Shown here: one piece after another, positions 1 through 6,424 of the stretch | Position numbering within the stretch: position 1 is the first letter of the stretch | How the letters are laid out: every line of letters begins with the position of its first letter | Assembly: GCA_020054965.1 (NCBI GenBank) | Contig: JAIMZO010000031.1 | Span: 1-10,902 of the forward strand | Direction of reading: 5' to 3' | Origin: Spirochaeta sp. | Lineage (GTDB): Bacteria; Spirochaetota; Spirochaetia; Sphaerochaetales; Sphaerochaetaceae | Length of the DNA: 10,902 nucleotides | The notes under the pieces: model-generated | Database searches by the model: none | Told to the model about the DNA's origin: nothing | What the model saw: only the letters and a program-made list of their open reading frames with translations | Program-made: the position numbers and the translations under genes

Positions 1-758
1 GAACAGGATCCAAGGAGCATGGTCGCCGTTGCCGCAAAAGCTGCAGCGAGGTTCGTGGTTACCATGATGGTAGATGTGGAGACAATTGCCTCATCACCTG
101 TCAGGGAAAGGGAAGAGCCACCATTGAAGCCGAACCAACAGAACCAGAGGATGAACACCCCGAGTGCACCAAGGGTCAGGCTATGTCCTGGGATTGCCTT
201 TGCATTACCCTTCTCATCGTACTTGTCAATCCTTGCCCCGATGATCTTTGCTCCCCAAAAGGCGGCGACCCCTCCAACCATATGCACAGCCGTGGAGCCT
301 GCGAAATCGTGGAAACCCAAGGTCGACAACCAGCCACCTCCCCAGATCCAGTGTCCGCTGATGGGATAGATCACTGCACTGATTACTATGGAATACAGGC
401 AGTAGGAGGAAAACTTGGTTCGCTCTGCCATTGCACCACTTACAATGGTGGCCGCTGTTGCACAGAATACTGTCTGGAAGATCAGGAAAGCAGAGGTAGG
501 GATGTTTGTGTCGTACGAGCCACGGACAAACAGATCAAGGGACCCTATGAAGGGATTGCTTCCCCCAAACATCAATGAGAATCCCAGAATCCAGAAAACC
601 GCACTTCCCAGGCTGAAGTCCATCAGGTTCTTCATGATGATGTTTCCTGCATTTTTCGCCCTGGTGAAACCAGTCTCAACCATGGCAAATCCGGCCTGCA
701 TGAAAAACACCAACACAGAGCCCAACAACACCCACAAGGTGTCTACTGATACGAACAT
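1..758 (-). CDS. amt: Ammonium transporter, Amt/MEP/Rh family (3' end beyond the window)
   Basis: Polytopic inner-membrane channel that takes up ammonium as a nitrogen source. 252 N-terminal residues are visible of the usual 400-450; the C-terminus lies left of base 1. Family residues can be placed by comparison with E. coli AmtB: a pore-gate Phe followed by Gln (F94-Q95), the Trp of the WGGG signature (W139), the first pore histidine in DFAGSTAVH (H159), and the second F of WFGFN (F211). The second pore histidine would be outside the window. The N-terminus starts directly with a membrane helix and carries MQAGFAMVETG, as in the Amt subgroup without a cleaved signal peptide. The ATG at 758 is chosen because AGGGGG lies 6 nt upstream. 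It is transcribed from its own promoter with a long leader, downstream of the aminopeptidase gene on the same strand. Whether a P-II gene or domain follows cannot be seen. Confidence 0.95.
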   Translation of the reverse strand, partial: MFVSVDTLWVLLGSVLVFFMQAGFAMVETGFTRAKNAGNIIMKNLMDFSLGSAVFWILGFSLMFGGSNPFIGSLDLFVRGSYDTNIPTSAFLIFQTVFCATAATIVSGAMAERTKFSSYCLYSIVISAVIYPISGHWIWGGGWLSTLGFHDFAGSTAVHMVGGVAAFWGAKIIGARIDKYDEKGNAKAIPGHSLTLGALGVFILWFCWFGFNGGSSLSLTGDEAIVSTSTIMVTTNLAAAFAATATMLLGSC

Positions 759-783
759 ACGCTACCCCCTAAAAATGCCGAAA

Positions 784-836
784 GGGTGCATGATGGAAAT
801 CCACCGTACACCCTTGTACGCCTGCCCAACGGACAG
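784..836 (-). promoter_or_regulatory. Hairpins in the amt 5' leader, two of them mutually exclusive
   Basis: In the predicted amt leader RNA, read 5' to 3' on the minus strand, three local stems can be drawn. The first is CUGUCC/GGGCAG (836-831 with 827-822, loop GUU). The second is CGUACA/UGUACG (820-815 with 810-805, loop AGGG), a perfect 6-bp dyad. The third pairs 813-801 with 796-784: 13 positions with one C-A mismatch and two G-U pairs, loop 800-797. The second and third share bases 805-813 and cannot coexist. The third is followed by a U-rich run and then the Shine-Dalgarno, so it could act on termination or on ribosome access. At DNA level the 805-820 dyad could instead be a repressor site. 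No known riboswitch class was recognised. Confidence 0.4.
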
Positions 837-847
837 CAGAACGAAGA

Positions 848-879
848 AAGGGCGATGCAGATTACTCCACATCGCCCTT
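848..879 (-). terminator. 10-bp perfect hairpin after the aminopeptidase gene, inside the amt leader
   Basis: AAGGGCGATG (minus 879-870 arm) and CATCGCCCTT (857-848) form a perfect 10-bp stem with a 12-nt loop. Only a weak pyrimidine-rich tail (TCTTCGTTCT) follows, with no clean T-run. It lies 50 nt beyond the aminopeptidase stop and could end that transcript. It also begins about 7 nt into the predicted amt transcript, so it may instead be a 5' stabilising or regulatory stem of that leader. Confidence 0.4.
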
Positions 880-892
880 GACGTTTGACCCC

Positions 893-922
893 TTTATAAC
901 GAATTATCCCCAGGACTGTCAA
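893..922 (-). promoter_or_regulatory. Sigma-70-type promoter for amt
   Basis: On the minus strand, TTGACA (922-917, perfect -35) is followed by an 18-nt spacer and TATAAA (898-893, 5 of 6 to the -10 consensus). The expected start is an A near 886, giving an amt leader of about 128 nt. The promoter begins 6 nt after the aminopeptidase stop codon, so amt need not depend on read-through from that operon. No sigma-54 -24/-12 element was seen. Confidence 0.7.
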
Positions 923-928
923 GCACTC

Positions 929-2038
929 CTAGAGGGAAAGATTCAGGCAGGTCAGTTTCGGGTGGATAAAAACCCCGTCCTTCCGGACCAGCTCCCCATC
1001 GAAGTACATCTCTCCACCACCATACTCACCTCTCTGGATCTGTACCAAATCCCAGTGGACTGCTGACTTGTTTCCATTATCGCAATCTTCATAGGCATTA
1101 CCTGGGGTAAAGTGGATTGATCCATAGATTTTCTCGTCAAAGAGGATATTATCCATGGGGTTCAGGATGCCTGGATTGCATCCGAGGGCAAACTCCCCGA
1201 TGTAACGAGCCCCTTCATCGATGTCAAGAATTTCATTGATCAAGGCATCATCATCACTGTGTGCCTCGACGATCTTCCCATCCTTGAAGGTAAAACGTAC
1301 ATCCTTGAACTGATGCCCGTGATAGGTGCTTGCCGCATTATATGCAATGGTTCCATTCACGGAGTCCTTGATCGGACAGGAGTAAATTTCCCCATCCGGG
1401 ATATTCATCTCCCCTGCACAGGGTATCCAACCCATTCCCTTCACAGAGAACCGCAAATCGGTTCCCGGCGCTTTGATACGCACCTGGTCAACGGTATCCA
1501 AAAAGGGTTTTGCTTCCGCCATCGCCTTTGCCATGGCCTCATAATCGACTTCAGTGCAGACCTTGTAGAAGAAATCCTCGTACTCCCTTGTTCCCATACC
1601 ACCCTGCATTGCCATGATTTCGGTGGGGTAGCGGAGCACTACCCACTTTGTGTAGGGAAGACGGGTCTTCATATGAACAGGGATATTGTAGTACGTACTT
1701 GCCAGATTGGACTGGCCAGGTATGGTTGCAAGCTCCCGGACATTGGCAATACCCCTGATGCCGATGAACGCATCCATCTGCTTCATCCGATAGGTATCTA
1801 CATCAGCCCAGACCTCCAAGGACTCCTTGCACGCATTTTCCACCATCGCACGCTCAATTCTCTGGTTCCAGATGTTGACTACGGGATATCCGCCTGCATC
1901 ATAGACCGCCTTGATCAAGGCCTCACTCATGCTTGTGGGTACATCCACTGCATTGATCAAGCAGGATTCTCCCTTCTGTAGTTTTACTGAATACTCCACC
2001 AGAAGCTTTGCAAGCTTCTCTTCTCTGGGATCTGCCAT
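929..2038 (-). CDS. M29-family metallo-aminopeptidase (aminopeptidase T/S type)
   Basis: Cytosolic broad-specificity exopeptidase that removes N-terminal amino acids; the family uses two co-catalytic metal ions. At 369 residues it is slightly shorter than the typical ~400-410. The metal ligands and catalytic residues of the family can be assigned: E217 (in IPDGE), E282 (in IGEFALGCNP), H309 (SIHF), Y316 (GNAYED), H328 and D330 (HWD). The N-terminal half is the usual structural domain. The ATG at 2038 is preceded by AAGGAGT at good spacing. It lies 15 bp downstream of the pseudouridine synthase stop on the same strand, so the two are probably co-transcribed. A likely role is peptide recycling; substrate preference cannot be read from sequence. 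Confidence 0.92.
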   Translation of the reverse strand: MADPREEKLAKLLVEYSVKLQKGESCLINAVDVPTSMSEALIKAVYDAGGYPVVNIWNQRIERAMVENACKESLEVWADVDTYRMKQMDAFIGIRGIANVRELATIPGQSNLASTYYNIPVHMKTRLPYTKWVVLRYPTEIMAMQGGMGTREYEDFFYKVCTEVDYEAMAKAMAEAKPFLDTVDQVRIKAPGTDLRFSVKGMGWIPCAGEMNIPDGEIYSCPIKDSVNGTIAYNAASTYHGHQFKDVRFTFKDGKIVEAHSDDDALINEILDIDEGARYIGEFALGCNPGILNPMDNILFDEKIYGSIHFTPGNAYEDCDNGNKSAVHWDLVQIQRGEYGGGEMYFDGELVRKDGVFIHPKLTCLNLSL

Positions 2039-2053
2039 TTTATGACTCCTTCA

Positions 2054-2788
2054 CTATTGAATTCTTATTTCCATTGGTTGGGCTGTTACCGGGTGGGGAA
2101 ATTCCACAGCCACGGCCTTGAGAGCCAAATGCTCTGCCTCTGCCCCTTTGTATACCGTATCGCCATCGATAGGCCACCCACTCCAAGCCAGATGGGCCCT
2201 GACCTGGTGACGAAACCCCGAGCTCAGTCGGCACGTAAACTTCTGGGAATCACCCTCAGTCCCACTGTACCATACCTTGGTGAGATACCATGTACCGGTT
2301 GTCTTTTCGAGTAGATGACGGGGACTATCAGCGAGTACAGGGCGAACTTCCTTACGATTTTCTCCATACCGCCTGAAGAGACTTCCGATGGAGATTTCCC
2401 GGCCTTTATACATGAAGGGATCTTCATAGGGATAGGGGGGAAAACCAGCTTGTGTGGTGTCTTGGTATACATGGGAAAGCGCATGATACTCCTTGAAGAA
2501 GAGATCCGCTTTCTGGATAGCCTGCAGGGAAGCATAGGCTTCTTTTGTACGTGCAATGACAACCAAGCCACTGGTCGCGGTATCCAGGCGGTGCAAAACA
2601 CCACCCTCCCATGAGTTGATGCCCCCGACAGCCAACACCTCAGGAAAAGACAAAGACACCAAGCCAAGCAATGTAAGCTTGTCTTTCGGGTCTGTCTTCA
2701 ACGGTACAGTGGGCAGGTTTGCCTGTTTGTTCACCACCAGAATATCGTGGTCCTCATAGACAAGTTCCAATTGCATAGTATCATTCAT
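2054..2788 (-). CDS. RluA-family RNA pseudouridine synthase
   Basis: Isomerises specific uridines in rRNA or tRNA to pseudouridine. The family signature HRLDTATSGL is intact, with the catalytic aspartate at D69 (numbering from the start used here). The N-terminal EDHDILVVNKQANLP is the usual first strand of the catalytic fold, and the C-terminal SGFRHQVRAHLAWSGWPIDGD is the second conserved RluA motif. No S4 RNA-binding domain precedes it, so it resembles the stand-alone RluA/RluC-like catalytic type. The target uridine is unknown. The open frame extends to a TTG at 2806, but the ATG at 2788 lies directly behind GGAGGGG and is preferred; its 3-6 nt spacing is short, and the ATG at 2776 is the alternative. 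The product is 244 residues. It is probably the first gene of an operon with the aminopeptidase. Confidence 0.9.
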   Translation of the reverse strand: MNDTMQLELVYEDHDILVVNKQANLPTVPLKTDPKDKLTLLGLVSLSFPEVLAVGGINSWEGGVLHRLDTATSGLVVIARTKEAYASLQAIQKADLFFKEYHALSHVYQDTTQAGFPPYPYEDPFMYKGREISIGSLFRRYGENRKEVRPVLADSPRHLLEKTTGTWYLTKVWYSGTEGDSQKFTCRLSSGFRHQVRAHLAWSGWPIDGDTVYKGAEAEHLALKAVAVEFPHPVTAQPMEIRIQ

Positions 2789-2858
2789 ACCCCTCCAATA
2801 TAGCAAATATCCAGACGTTTGGCACCTGAAAAACCGAAAAGAGAGGAACAGCGTTGCT

Positions 2859-2886
2859 TTGCACTGGAAGAAAGCTGTTGTATACT
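2859..2886 (+). promoter_or_regulatory. Promoter of the CBS-ATPase operon, placed for a leaderless mRNA
   Basis: TTGCAC (2859-2864), a 16-nt spacer and TATACT (2881-2886) resemble a sigma-70 promoter. The -10 ends 6 nt before the ATG at 2893, so transcription would begin at or next to the A of the start codon. No Shine-Dalgarno sequence is present between -10 and ATG. The element lies in the 104-bp gap shared with the divergent pseudouridine synthase gene. Confidence 0.6.
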
Positions 2887-2892
2887 CTGCCT

Positions 2893-3819
2893 ATGCAAGA
2901 AATACCTATCAATACCTATAATTCGCCAAACGTCATCCTGGAGTTGATCTACAAACTGAAGATCAAGGATGTCATGACGACGGATCTGGTCACCGCTACC
3001 AAGGACACACCACTACGCGAAATACAGTACATCATGAGGGAGAGGCAGGTCACAGGACTACCGATCGTACTAGGCAAGCGTCTTATCGGGATTGTTAGCA
3101 TGGATGACATCATCCAAGCACTCGACAAGGGGTATATCAATGAGAAAGCCCAAGACCATATGACCCGTAACCTCATCGTCCTTGAGGATGACATGCCGAT
3201 CTCTTTTGCAATCAGCTACTTTGACCGTTTCAGTTACCATCGATTCCCGGTATTGAACAAACATAAGGAACTGGTTGGGATGATCACCAGCCGGGATATC
3301 ACCAGCACCCTGTTGGTGGAGATCAACAGGGAGATTGAGGACCTTGAAAAAAGAACCCGCACCACCGGCCTCAGTGAGGAAATGAGCGGGGAAATCCATA
3401 CCTACTCCATTCTCAAGCATGATTTTGAGAATGCAGGGTATGCCAGCACCGAGATAAAGAAACGACTCAAGAGTGCAGGTATCGCCCCTCATGTCATCCG
3501 CCGCGCTGCCATCGCAAGCTATGAGCTTGAGATGAATCTTGTCGTACACTCCGATGGTGGTGAGTTGATCGCTGAGTACTCCCCACAAACCATCCAGATC
3601 ACTGCACGTGACAGTGGGCCGGGTATCAGCGACGTGGAATCTGCAATGACGGCGGGATGGAGTACCGCCAGTGAATGGATACGCTCCCTCGGCTTTGGCG
3701 CCGGGATGGGGTTGCCCAATGTCAAATCAGTGGCGGACGATTTTACCATTGAGAGCACGCTCAATGGCACGACTGTTGTCTGTGTTATTGCATTGCACCC
3801 AAATCAGGAGGAAACATAG
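2893..3819 (+). CDS. CBS-pair plus GHKL (RsbW/anti-sigma-like) ATPase regulatory protein
   Basis: 308-residue cytosolic regulator with two fused modules. Residues about 20-150 are a tandem CBS (Bateman) domain, which in other proteins binds adenine nucleotides; visible marks are KDVMTTDLVTA, GLPIV, GIVSMDDI, then HRFPVL and GMITSRDI. Residues about 170-305 are a histidine-kinase/anti-sigma-type ATPase with an N-box glutamate and asparagine (E211, N215), a G1 box DSGPG (240-244) and a G2 glycine-rich loop GFGAGMGL (267-274), all intact. No phosphoacceptor histidine domain is present, so it resembles a serine-kinase/anti-sigma ATPase rather than a sensor kinase. In many anaerobes such ATPases neighbour DRTGG and PHP proteins and [FeFe] hydrogenase genes; the role is inferred to be energy or redox sensing. 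The frame extends to a TTG at 2854, but that overlaps the -35. The ATG at 2893 is preferred although it lacks a ribosome binding site. Confidence 0.85.
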   Translation: MQEIPINTYNSPNVILELIYKLKIKDVMTTDLVTATKDTPLREIQYIMRERQVTGLPIVLGKRLIGIVSMDDIIQALDKGYINEKAQDHMTRNLIVLEDDMPISFAISYFDRFSYHRFPVLNKHKELVGMITSRDITSTLLVEINREIEDLEKRTRTTGLSEEMSGEIHTYSILKHDFENAGYASTEIKKRLKSAGIAPHVIRRAAIASYELEMNLVVHSDGGELIAEYSPQTIQITARDSGPGISDVESAMTAGWSTASEWIRSLGFGAGMGLPNVKSVADDFTIESTLNGTTVVCVIALHPNQEET

Positions 3820-4170
3820 ATGCATGTACAAGACCTTGCAGCTTTGGAAGGCTTCAAAACAGAACATTGCGAATTGGAAAACTTAGAGATTACTGATGCC
3901 TATTGTGGGGACCTACTCAGTGATGTAATGGGGAATGCTCCCTCCGGGAGTGTTCTTGTCACCATTCAGGCTCACAAGAATACTGTAGCTGTCGCGTCAC
4001 TGGCTGGGATCCGCGCGCTGGTCATCTGCAACAACCGCAGTGTTCCTCCTGATATGCTGGAAGCTGCAAAGGAAGAGGGTATCTCCATCTTTACCACCAA
4101 GGATACCCAGTTTGAAGCCAGCTGCAAGATTGCAAAGGCTTTGGGAAGACTTGATGCTGGTACCCCTTGA
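3820..4170 (+). CDS. DRTGG-domain-like small regulatory protein
   Basis: 116-residue single-domain protein. The region with SDVMGNAPSGSVLVTIQAH (about residues 30-50), the following ASLAGIRALVICNNRSVP and the C-terminal alpha/beta segment with EGISIFTTKD fit the DRTGG fold found in stand-alone proteins and next to CBS domains. The family has no established enzyme activity; nucleotide-linked regulation is a guess. The start codon directly follows the TAG of the CBS-ATPase gene, with AGGAGG about 9 nt upstream inside the end of that gene, so the two are translationally linked. Its own end overlaps the next gene by 17 bp. Confidence 0.75.
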   Translation: MHVQDLAALEGFKTEHCELENLEITDAYCGDLLSDVMGNAPSGSVLVTIQAHKNTVAVASLAGIRALVICNNRSVPPDMLEAAKEEGISIFTTKDTQFEASCKIAKALGRLDAGTP

Positions 4171-4864
4171 CCTTCACAACCACAGCTGCCTATCCCCTTG
4201 TGCGGATGACGATCTTACCCCTTCACTCCTTGCCGTCGAGGCCATGGAACAGGGTATCGAGATCCTTGCCCTGACCGACCACAACAGTGCAAGGAATCTT
4301 CCATCTTTCGCTGAGGCGTGTGAGCTTTGCTGTATTCTCCCCCTCTTTGGTATGGAAGTGACAACCAGGGAAGAGGTACATGTACTTACGCTTTTCCCAA
4401 GGTTGGAGGATGCCCTGGACTTTGGAACATTTGTTGAGTTTCTCCTGCCACCCATCAAGAATGACAGGAGATTGTTCGGTAATCAGCTGGTGGTGAATCT
4501 TGAAGGCAAGGTACAGGAGGAAGTGGATGCGATGCTGGCTGCTGCAACATCGCTCTCTTTCTCCGATGTGGTGGAGGAGGCCCTAAGCCGGGACGCATTG
4601 GTCATTCCAGCACATATTGACCGGTTTGCAAACAGTGCATTGGCCAATCTGGGCTTTCTTCCGGACCTTCCCTACAGCGCTTTGGAGGCGATGCACCCTC
4701 CCGTGCATGCCGATACCCACGGTCTGGTGGTGCTTACCGGCTCCGATGCACATAGCCTTGAACAGGTAGGGAGAAGAACTTGCTCACTGGAGATGCAAGA
4801 TTGCTCCTACGAGTCATTGAAAGAGGCGCTGGCCAAGCGAAACCTGGTGGAATACCGTTCCTAG
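4154..4864 (+). CDS. PHP-domain metal-dependent phosphoesterase
   Basis: 236-residue protein of the PHP superfamily, hydrolases that cleave phosphoester bonds with a cluster of divalent metals. The full set of expected ligands is visible: H8 and H10 (DLHNHS), D42-H43 (LTDHN), E68 (FGMEV), H76 (EEVHVL), H154 (PAHID), D198 and H200 (GSDAH). No polymerase or histidinol-phosphatase extension is present, so it is a stand-alone PHP protein; the substrate is unknown. A longer open frame begins at 4040, but the PHP core starts at DLHNHS. The ATG at 4154 puts this motif at residue 6 and has a weak GGAAG upstream. It overlaps the DRTGG gene by 17 bp, which indicates coupled translation, and ends the three-gene operon. 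No clear terminator was found in the 35 bp before the converging next gene. Confidence 0.88.
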   Translation: MLVPLDLHNHSCLSPCADDDLTPSLLAVEAMEQGIEILALTDHNSARNLPSFAEACELCCILPLFGMEVTTREEVHVLTLFPRLEDALDFGTFVEFLLPPIKNDRRLFGNQLVVNLEGKVQEEVDAMLAAATSLSFSDVVEEALSRDALVIPAHIDRFANSALANLGFLPDLPYSALEAMHPPVHADTHGLVVLTGSDAHSLEQVGRRTCSLEMQDCSYESLKEALAKRNLVEYRS

Positions 4865-4899
4865 GCACACTGGTTTCAGCTTCAGCCGGCTTATTGCTG

Positions 4900-5607
4900 C
4901 TAGCGGTCTGAACGACCGAAGATCCGTAAGAGGTAAAGGAAAATGTTGAGGAAATCGAGATAGAGAGAAAGTGCTCCGATTATGCTCAACTTGGTGAAGG
5001 TCTCCTCATCGATATCGGTTCCATAGCTCTGGTTCCAACGTACAATCTTCTGGGTATCCCACGCAGTGAGGCCAAGAAAGATGGCCACACCTGCAAAGCT
5101 GATCAAGTAATCGAGGCCGCTAGAGCCAAGGAACATATTAATCACCATTGTTCCAATCAATCCCCACATGCCCATGACCAGGTACGAGCCGATCCTGTTG
5201 AGATCGCGCTTTGTTGTCATGGCGTAGAGGCTCATACCGGCAAACATGAGTGCCGCGGTGAGGAAGCTCTTGTAGATGACAGCCCCTGTATACACGATAA
5301 AGATGGTACTCAGCATTATGCCGTTGAGTGCAGAATACGCAATGAAGGCACCGATTGCACTTGCTTGACTCATCCTATCAAGGCGTGCCGTAAGGTAGAA
5401 CACCAGTGCAAACTGTCCGATGACGAGCAGGAAAAATCCCATCATGTTCCCGACAAGTGCCTGGAGAAGTGCAGGATTACTTGCTACAAAGTATGAGACC
5501 AAGGCCGTCAAGCCAAGCCCTGCGGTCATCCAAAGGTATACGTTTTTTAATATCGTCCGTTCACGGACTTGTACATTCTGAAGTATTGAACTCTTTTGTT
5601 CTGTCAT
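4900..5607 (-). CDS. Bax inhibitor-1 family (YbhL/YccA-like) seven-helix membrane protein
   Basis: 235-residue inner-membrane protein. After a short polar N-terminus (residues 1-20) about seven hydrophobic helices can be drawn. The family's C-terminal signature is present: LTAWDTQKI with D184, and SLYLDFLNIFLYLLRI with D218. These two acidic residues probably match the buried aspartate pair that gates pH-sensitive calcium leak in bacterial homologues such as YetJ; the match is by motif, not structure. Bacterial members have been linked to ion homeostasis and to FtsH (YccA). The start has a strong GGAGG 9 nt upstream. A TAAGAT with an extended-10 TG (5633-5628) is a possible promoter, but its predicted start falls in the ribosome binding site. 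It converges with the PHP gene and diverges from the lipoprotein gene. Confidence 0.93.
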   Translation of the reverse strand: MTEQKSSILQNVQVRERTILKNVYLWMTAGLGLTALVSYFVASNPALLQALVGNMMGFFLLVIGQFALVFYLTARLDRMSQASAIGAFIAYSALNGIMLSTIFIVYTGAVIYKSFLTAALMFAGMSLYAMTTKRDLNRIGSYLVMGMWGLIGTMVINMFLGSSGLDYLISFAGVAIFLGLTAWDTQKIVRWNQSYGTDIDEETFTKLSIIGALSLYLDFLNIFLYLLRIFGRSDR

Positions 5608-5672
5608 TGTTGTAAGCCTCCTGATCTATCTTACCATAATTTCATCAATTTGGAAGAAAAGGTCAAGCATAT

Positions 5673-5698
5673 ACTTGCATTCAGCCCGCTATGCAAGT
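5673..5698. promoter_or_regulatory. Perfect 8-bp inverted repeat (candidate operator) between divergent genes
   Basis: ACTTGCAT (5673-5680), a 10-nt spacer and ATGCAAGT (5691-5698) form a perfect dyad with centres 18 bp apart, the spacing expected for a dimeric regulator contacting successive major grooves. The right half covers the likely -35 box of the lipoprotein promoter (5691-5696), so binding could block or modulate it. The left half lies upstream of the BI-1 gene. No regulator gene is adjacent. Confidence 0.5.
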
Positions 5699-5719
5699 CC
5701 ATTTCCTGTATGGTATAGT
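5691..5719 (+). promoter_or_regulatory. Promoter of the lipoprotein-rarA operon, placed for a leaderless mRNA
   Basis: ATGCAA (5691-5696, weak -35), a 17-nt spacer and TATAGT (5714-5719, good -10) are followed by exactly 7 nt and then the ATG at 5727. No Shine-Dalgarno is seen. The geometry matches that of the CBS-ATPase promoter. A second -10-like TATACT at 5670-5675 could instead give a leader of about 45 nt. Confidence 0.45.
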
Positions 5720-5726
5720 AAAGCCT

Positions 5727-6422
5727 ATGACAAACAAGCCTCTTTTATCCCTCATTTGTATCATCATTGTTCTGCTCATGGGTTGCACTTCCATAAGCCG
5801 TGATGAACGTGTCAGTGCCGTTGAGGCTGAGAATGCCCTAAGGGAAGTAACCAAGCTGGCAAGCCAGGCAGTGGATGCCAACCTTTTCTCTGGAATGGGG
5901 TTGCAAGAACTTCTTCCCCAGAATGCCGCTCATTTTGCAGAGATGGAAGAAATCCCTCTCTTTCTTGATCACCTGGACCGGTGGCAGGCCCAGGTCCAGC
6001 AGGCATTTCGCAGCGTACTGGTCCAGACAACGATTCTCGTGACAGATAACAGCAACGAAGTGGTTTGGGAAAACCCAGAGGCAGCCTTGCAGCAAGGGAA
6101 CCAAAGCGCTACAAAAGAGCTGGCCAAGCAGAGGGGGGATGTCATCAGGGAAGAAGTACTGGAAAGACTCGATGATGCCCTGGTTGCAAGCGAAGAAACA
6201 TGGAACGTAATCCTCGATCGGTACAGTATTTGGCAAAAAGGTACCAGCCTTTGGGGAGAAGACGTGCTCGTCGAGGTCAATGGCGACCCATTTGACCACC
6301 TCTCAACGCTGTTCCTGGAGACCTATTTTGAAGAACTTGGAAGACAGGAAGAGATCCTGAGAACAACCCCGGTTCCCCGAGGTAGCGGGTCCTTCCTTGA
6401 ACTCTTTTGGCAGGATGCATAG
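5727..6422 (+). CDS. Predicted lipoprotein, DUF4197-like
   Basis: 231-residue envelope lipoprotein. A short positive N-terminus (TNK) is followed by a hydrophobic stretch and the lipobox LMGC, with signal peptidase II cleavage before C20. The mature part is mostly polar and helical. The helix with ENPEAALQQGNQSAT (in the middle), followed by charged helices, and the C-terminal EELGRQEEILRTTP followed by FLELF resemble the DUF4197 layout (central AaT region and a final EE-IR-P-LF segment). This is pattern recognition only, and the function of that family is unknown. The frame reaches back to an ATG at 5691, but that would add 12 residues in front of the signal peptide, so 5727 is preferred. 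It shares an operon with the RarA fusion, whose ATG is 2 nt beyond this stop codon. Confidence 0.75.
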   Translation: MTNKPLLSLICIIIVLLMGCTSISRDERVSAVEAENALREVTKLASQAVDANLFSGMGLQELLPQNAAHFAEMEEIPLFLDHLDRWQAQVQQAFRSVLVQTTILVTDNSNEVVWENPEAALQQGNQSATKELAKQRGDVIREEVLERLDDALVASEETWNVILDRYSIWQKGTSLWGEDVLVEVNGDPFDHLSTLFLETYFEELGRQEEILRTTPVPRGSGSFLELFWQDA

Positions 6423-6424
6423 TT

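Noticed and set aside
183..888. Overlapping plus-strand frames over the left end
   Set aside because: Antisense to amt, which has intact pore residues; the products are Pro/Cys/Thr-rich without domains.
1259..1981. 240-residue plus-strand open frame
   Set aside because: Antisense to the M29 aminopeptidase, whose catalytic residues are intact; the plus-strand product has no recognisable domain and no ribosome binding site.
2889..2901. Nine-base CTATGCAAG shared with 5689-5697
   Set aside because: One copy is the start codon region of the CBS-ATPase gene and has no inverted partner; probably chance.
3070..3588. 172-residue minus-strand frame
   Set aside because: Antisense to the CBS/ATPase gene, whose conserved boxes are all in place.
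4865..4899. Terminator between the converging PHP and BI-1 genes
   Set aside because: No stem longer than about 4 bp with a T-run could be drawn in either direction.
6407..6424. Upstream TTG start for the rarA fusion
   Set aside because: It overlaps the lipoprotein gene end and adds six residues not seen in RarA; the ATG at 6425 has better context.
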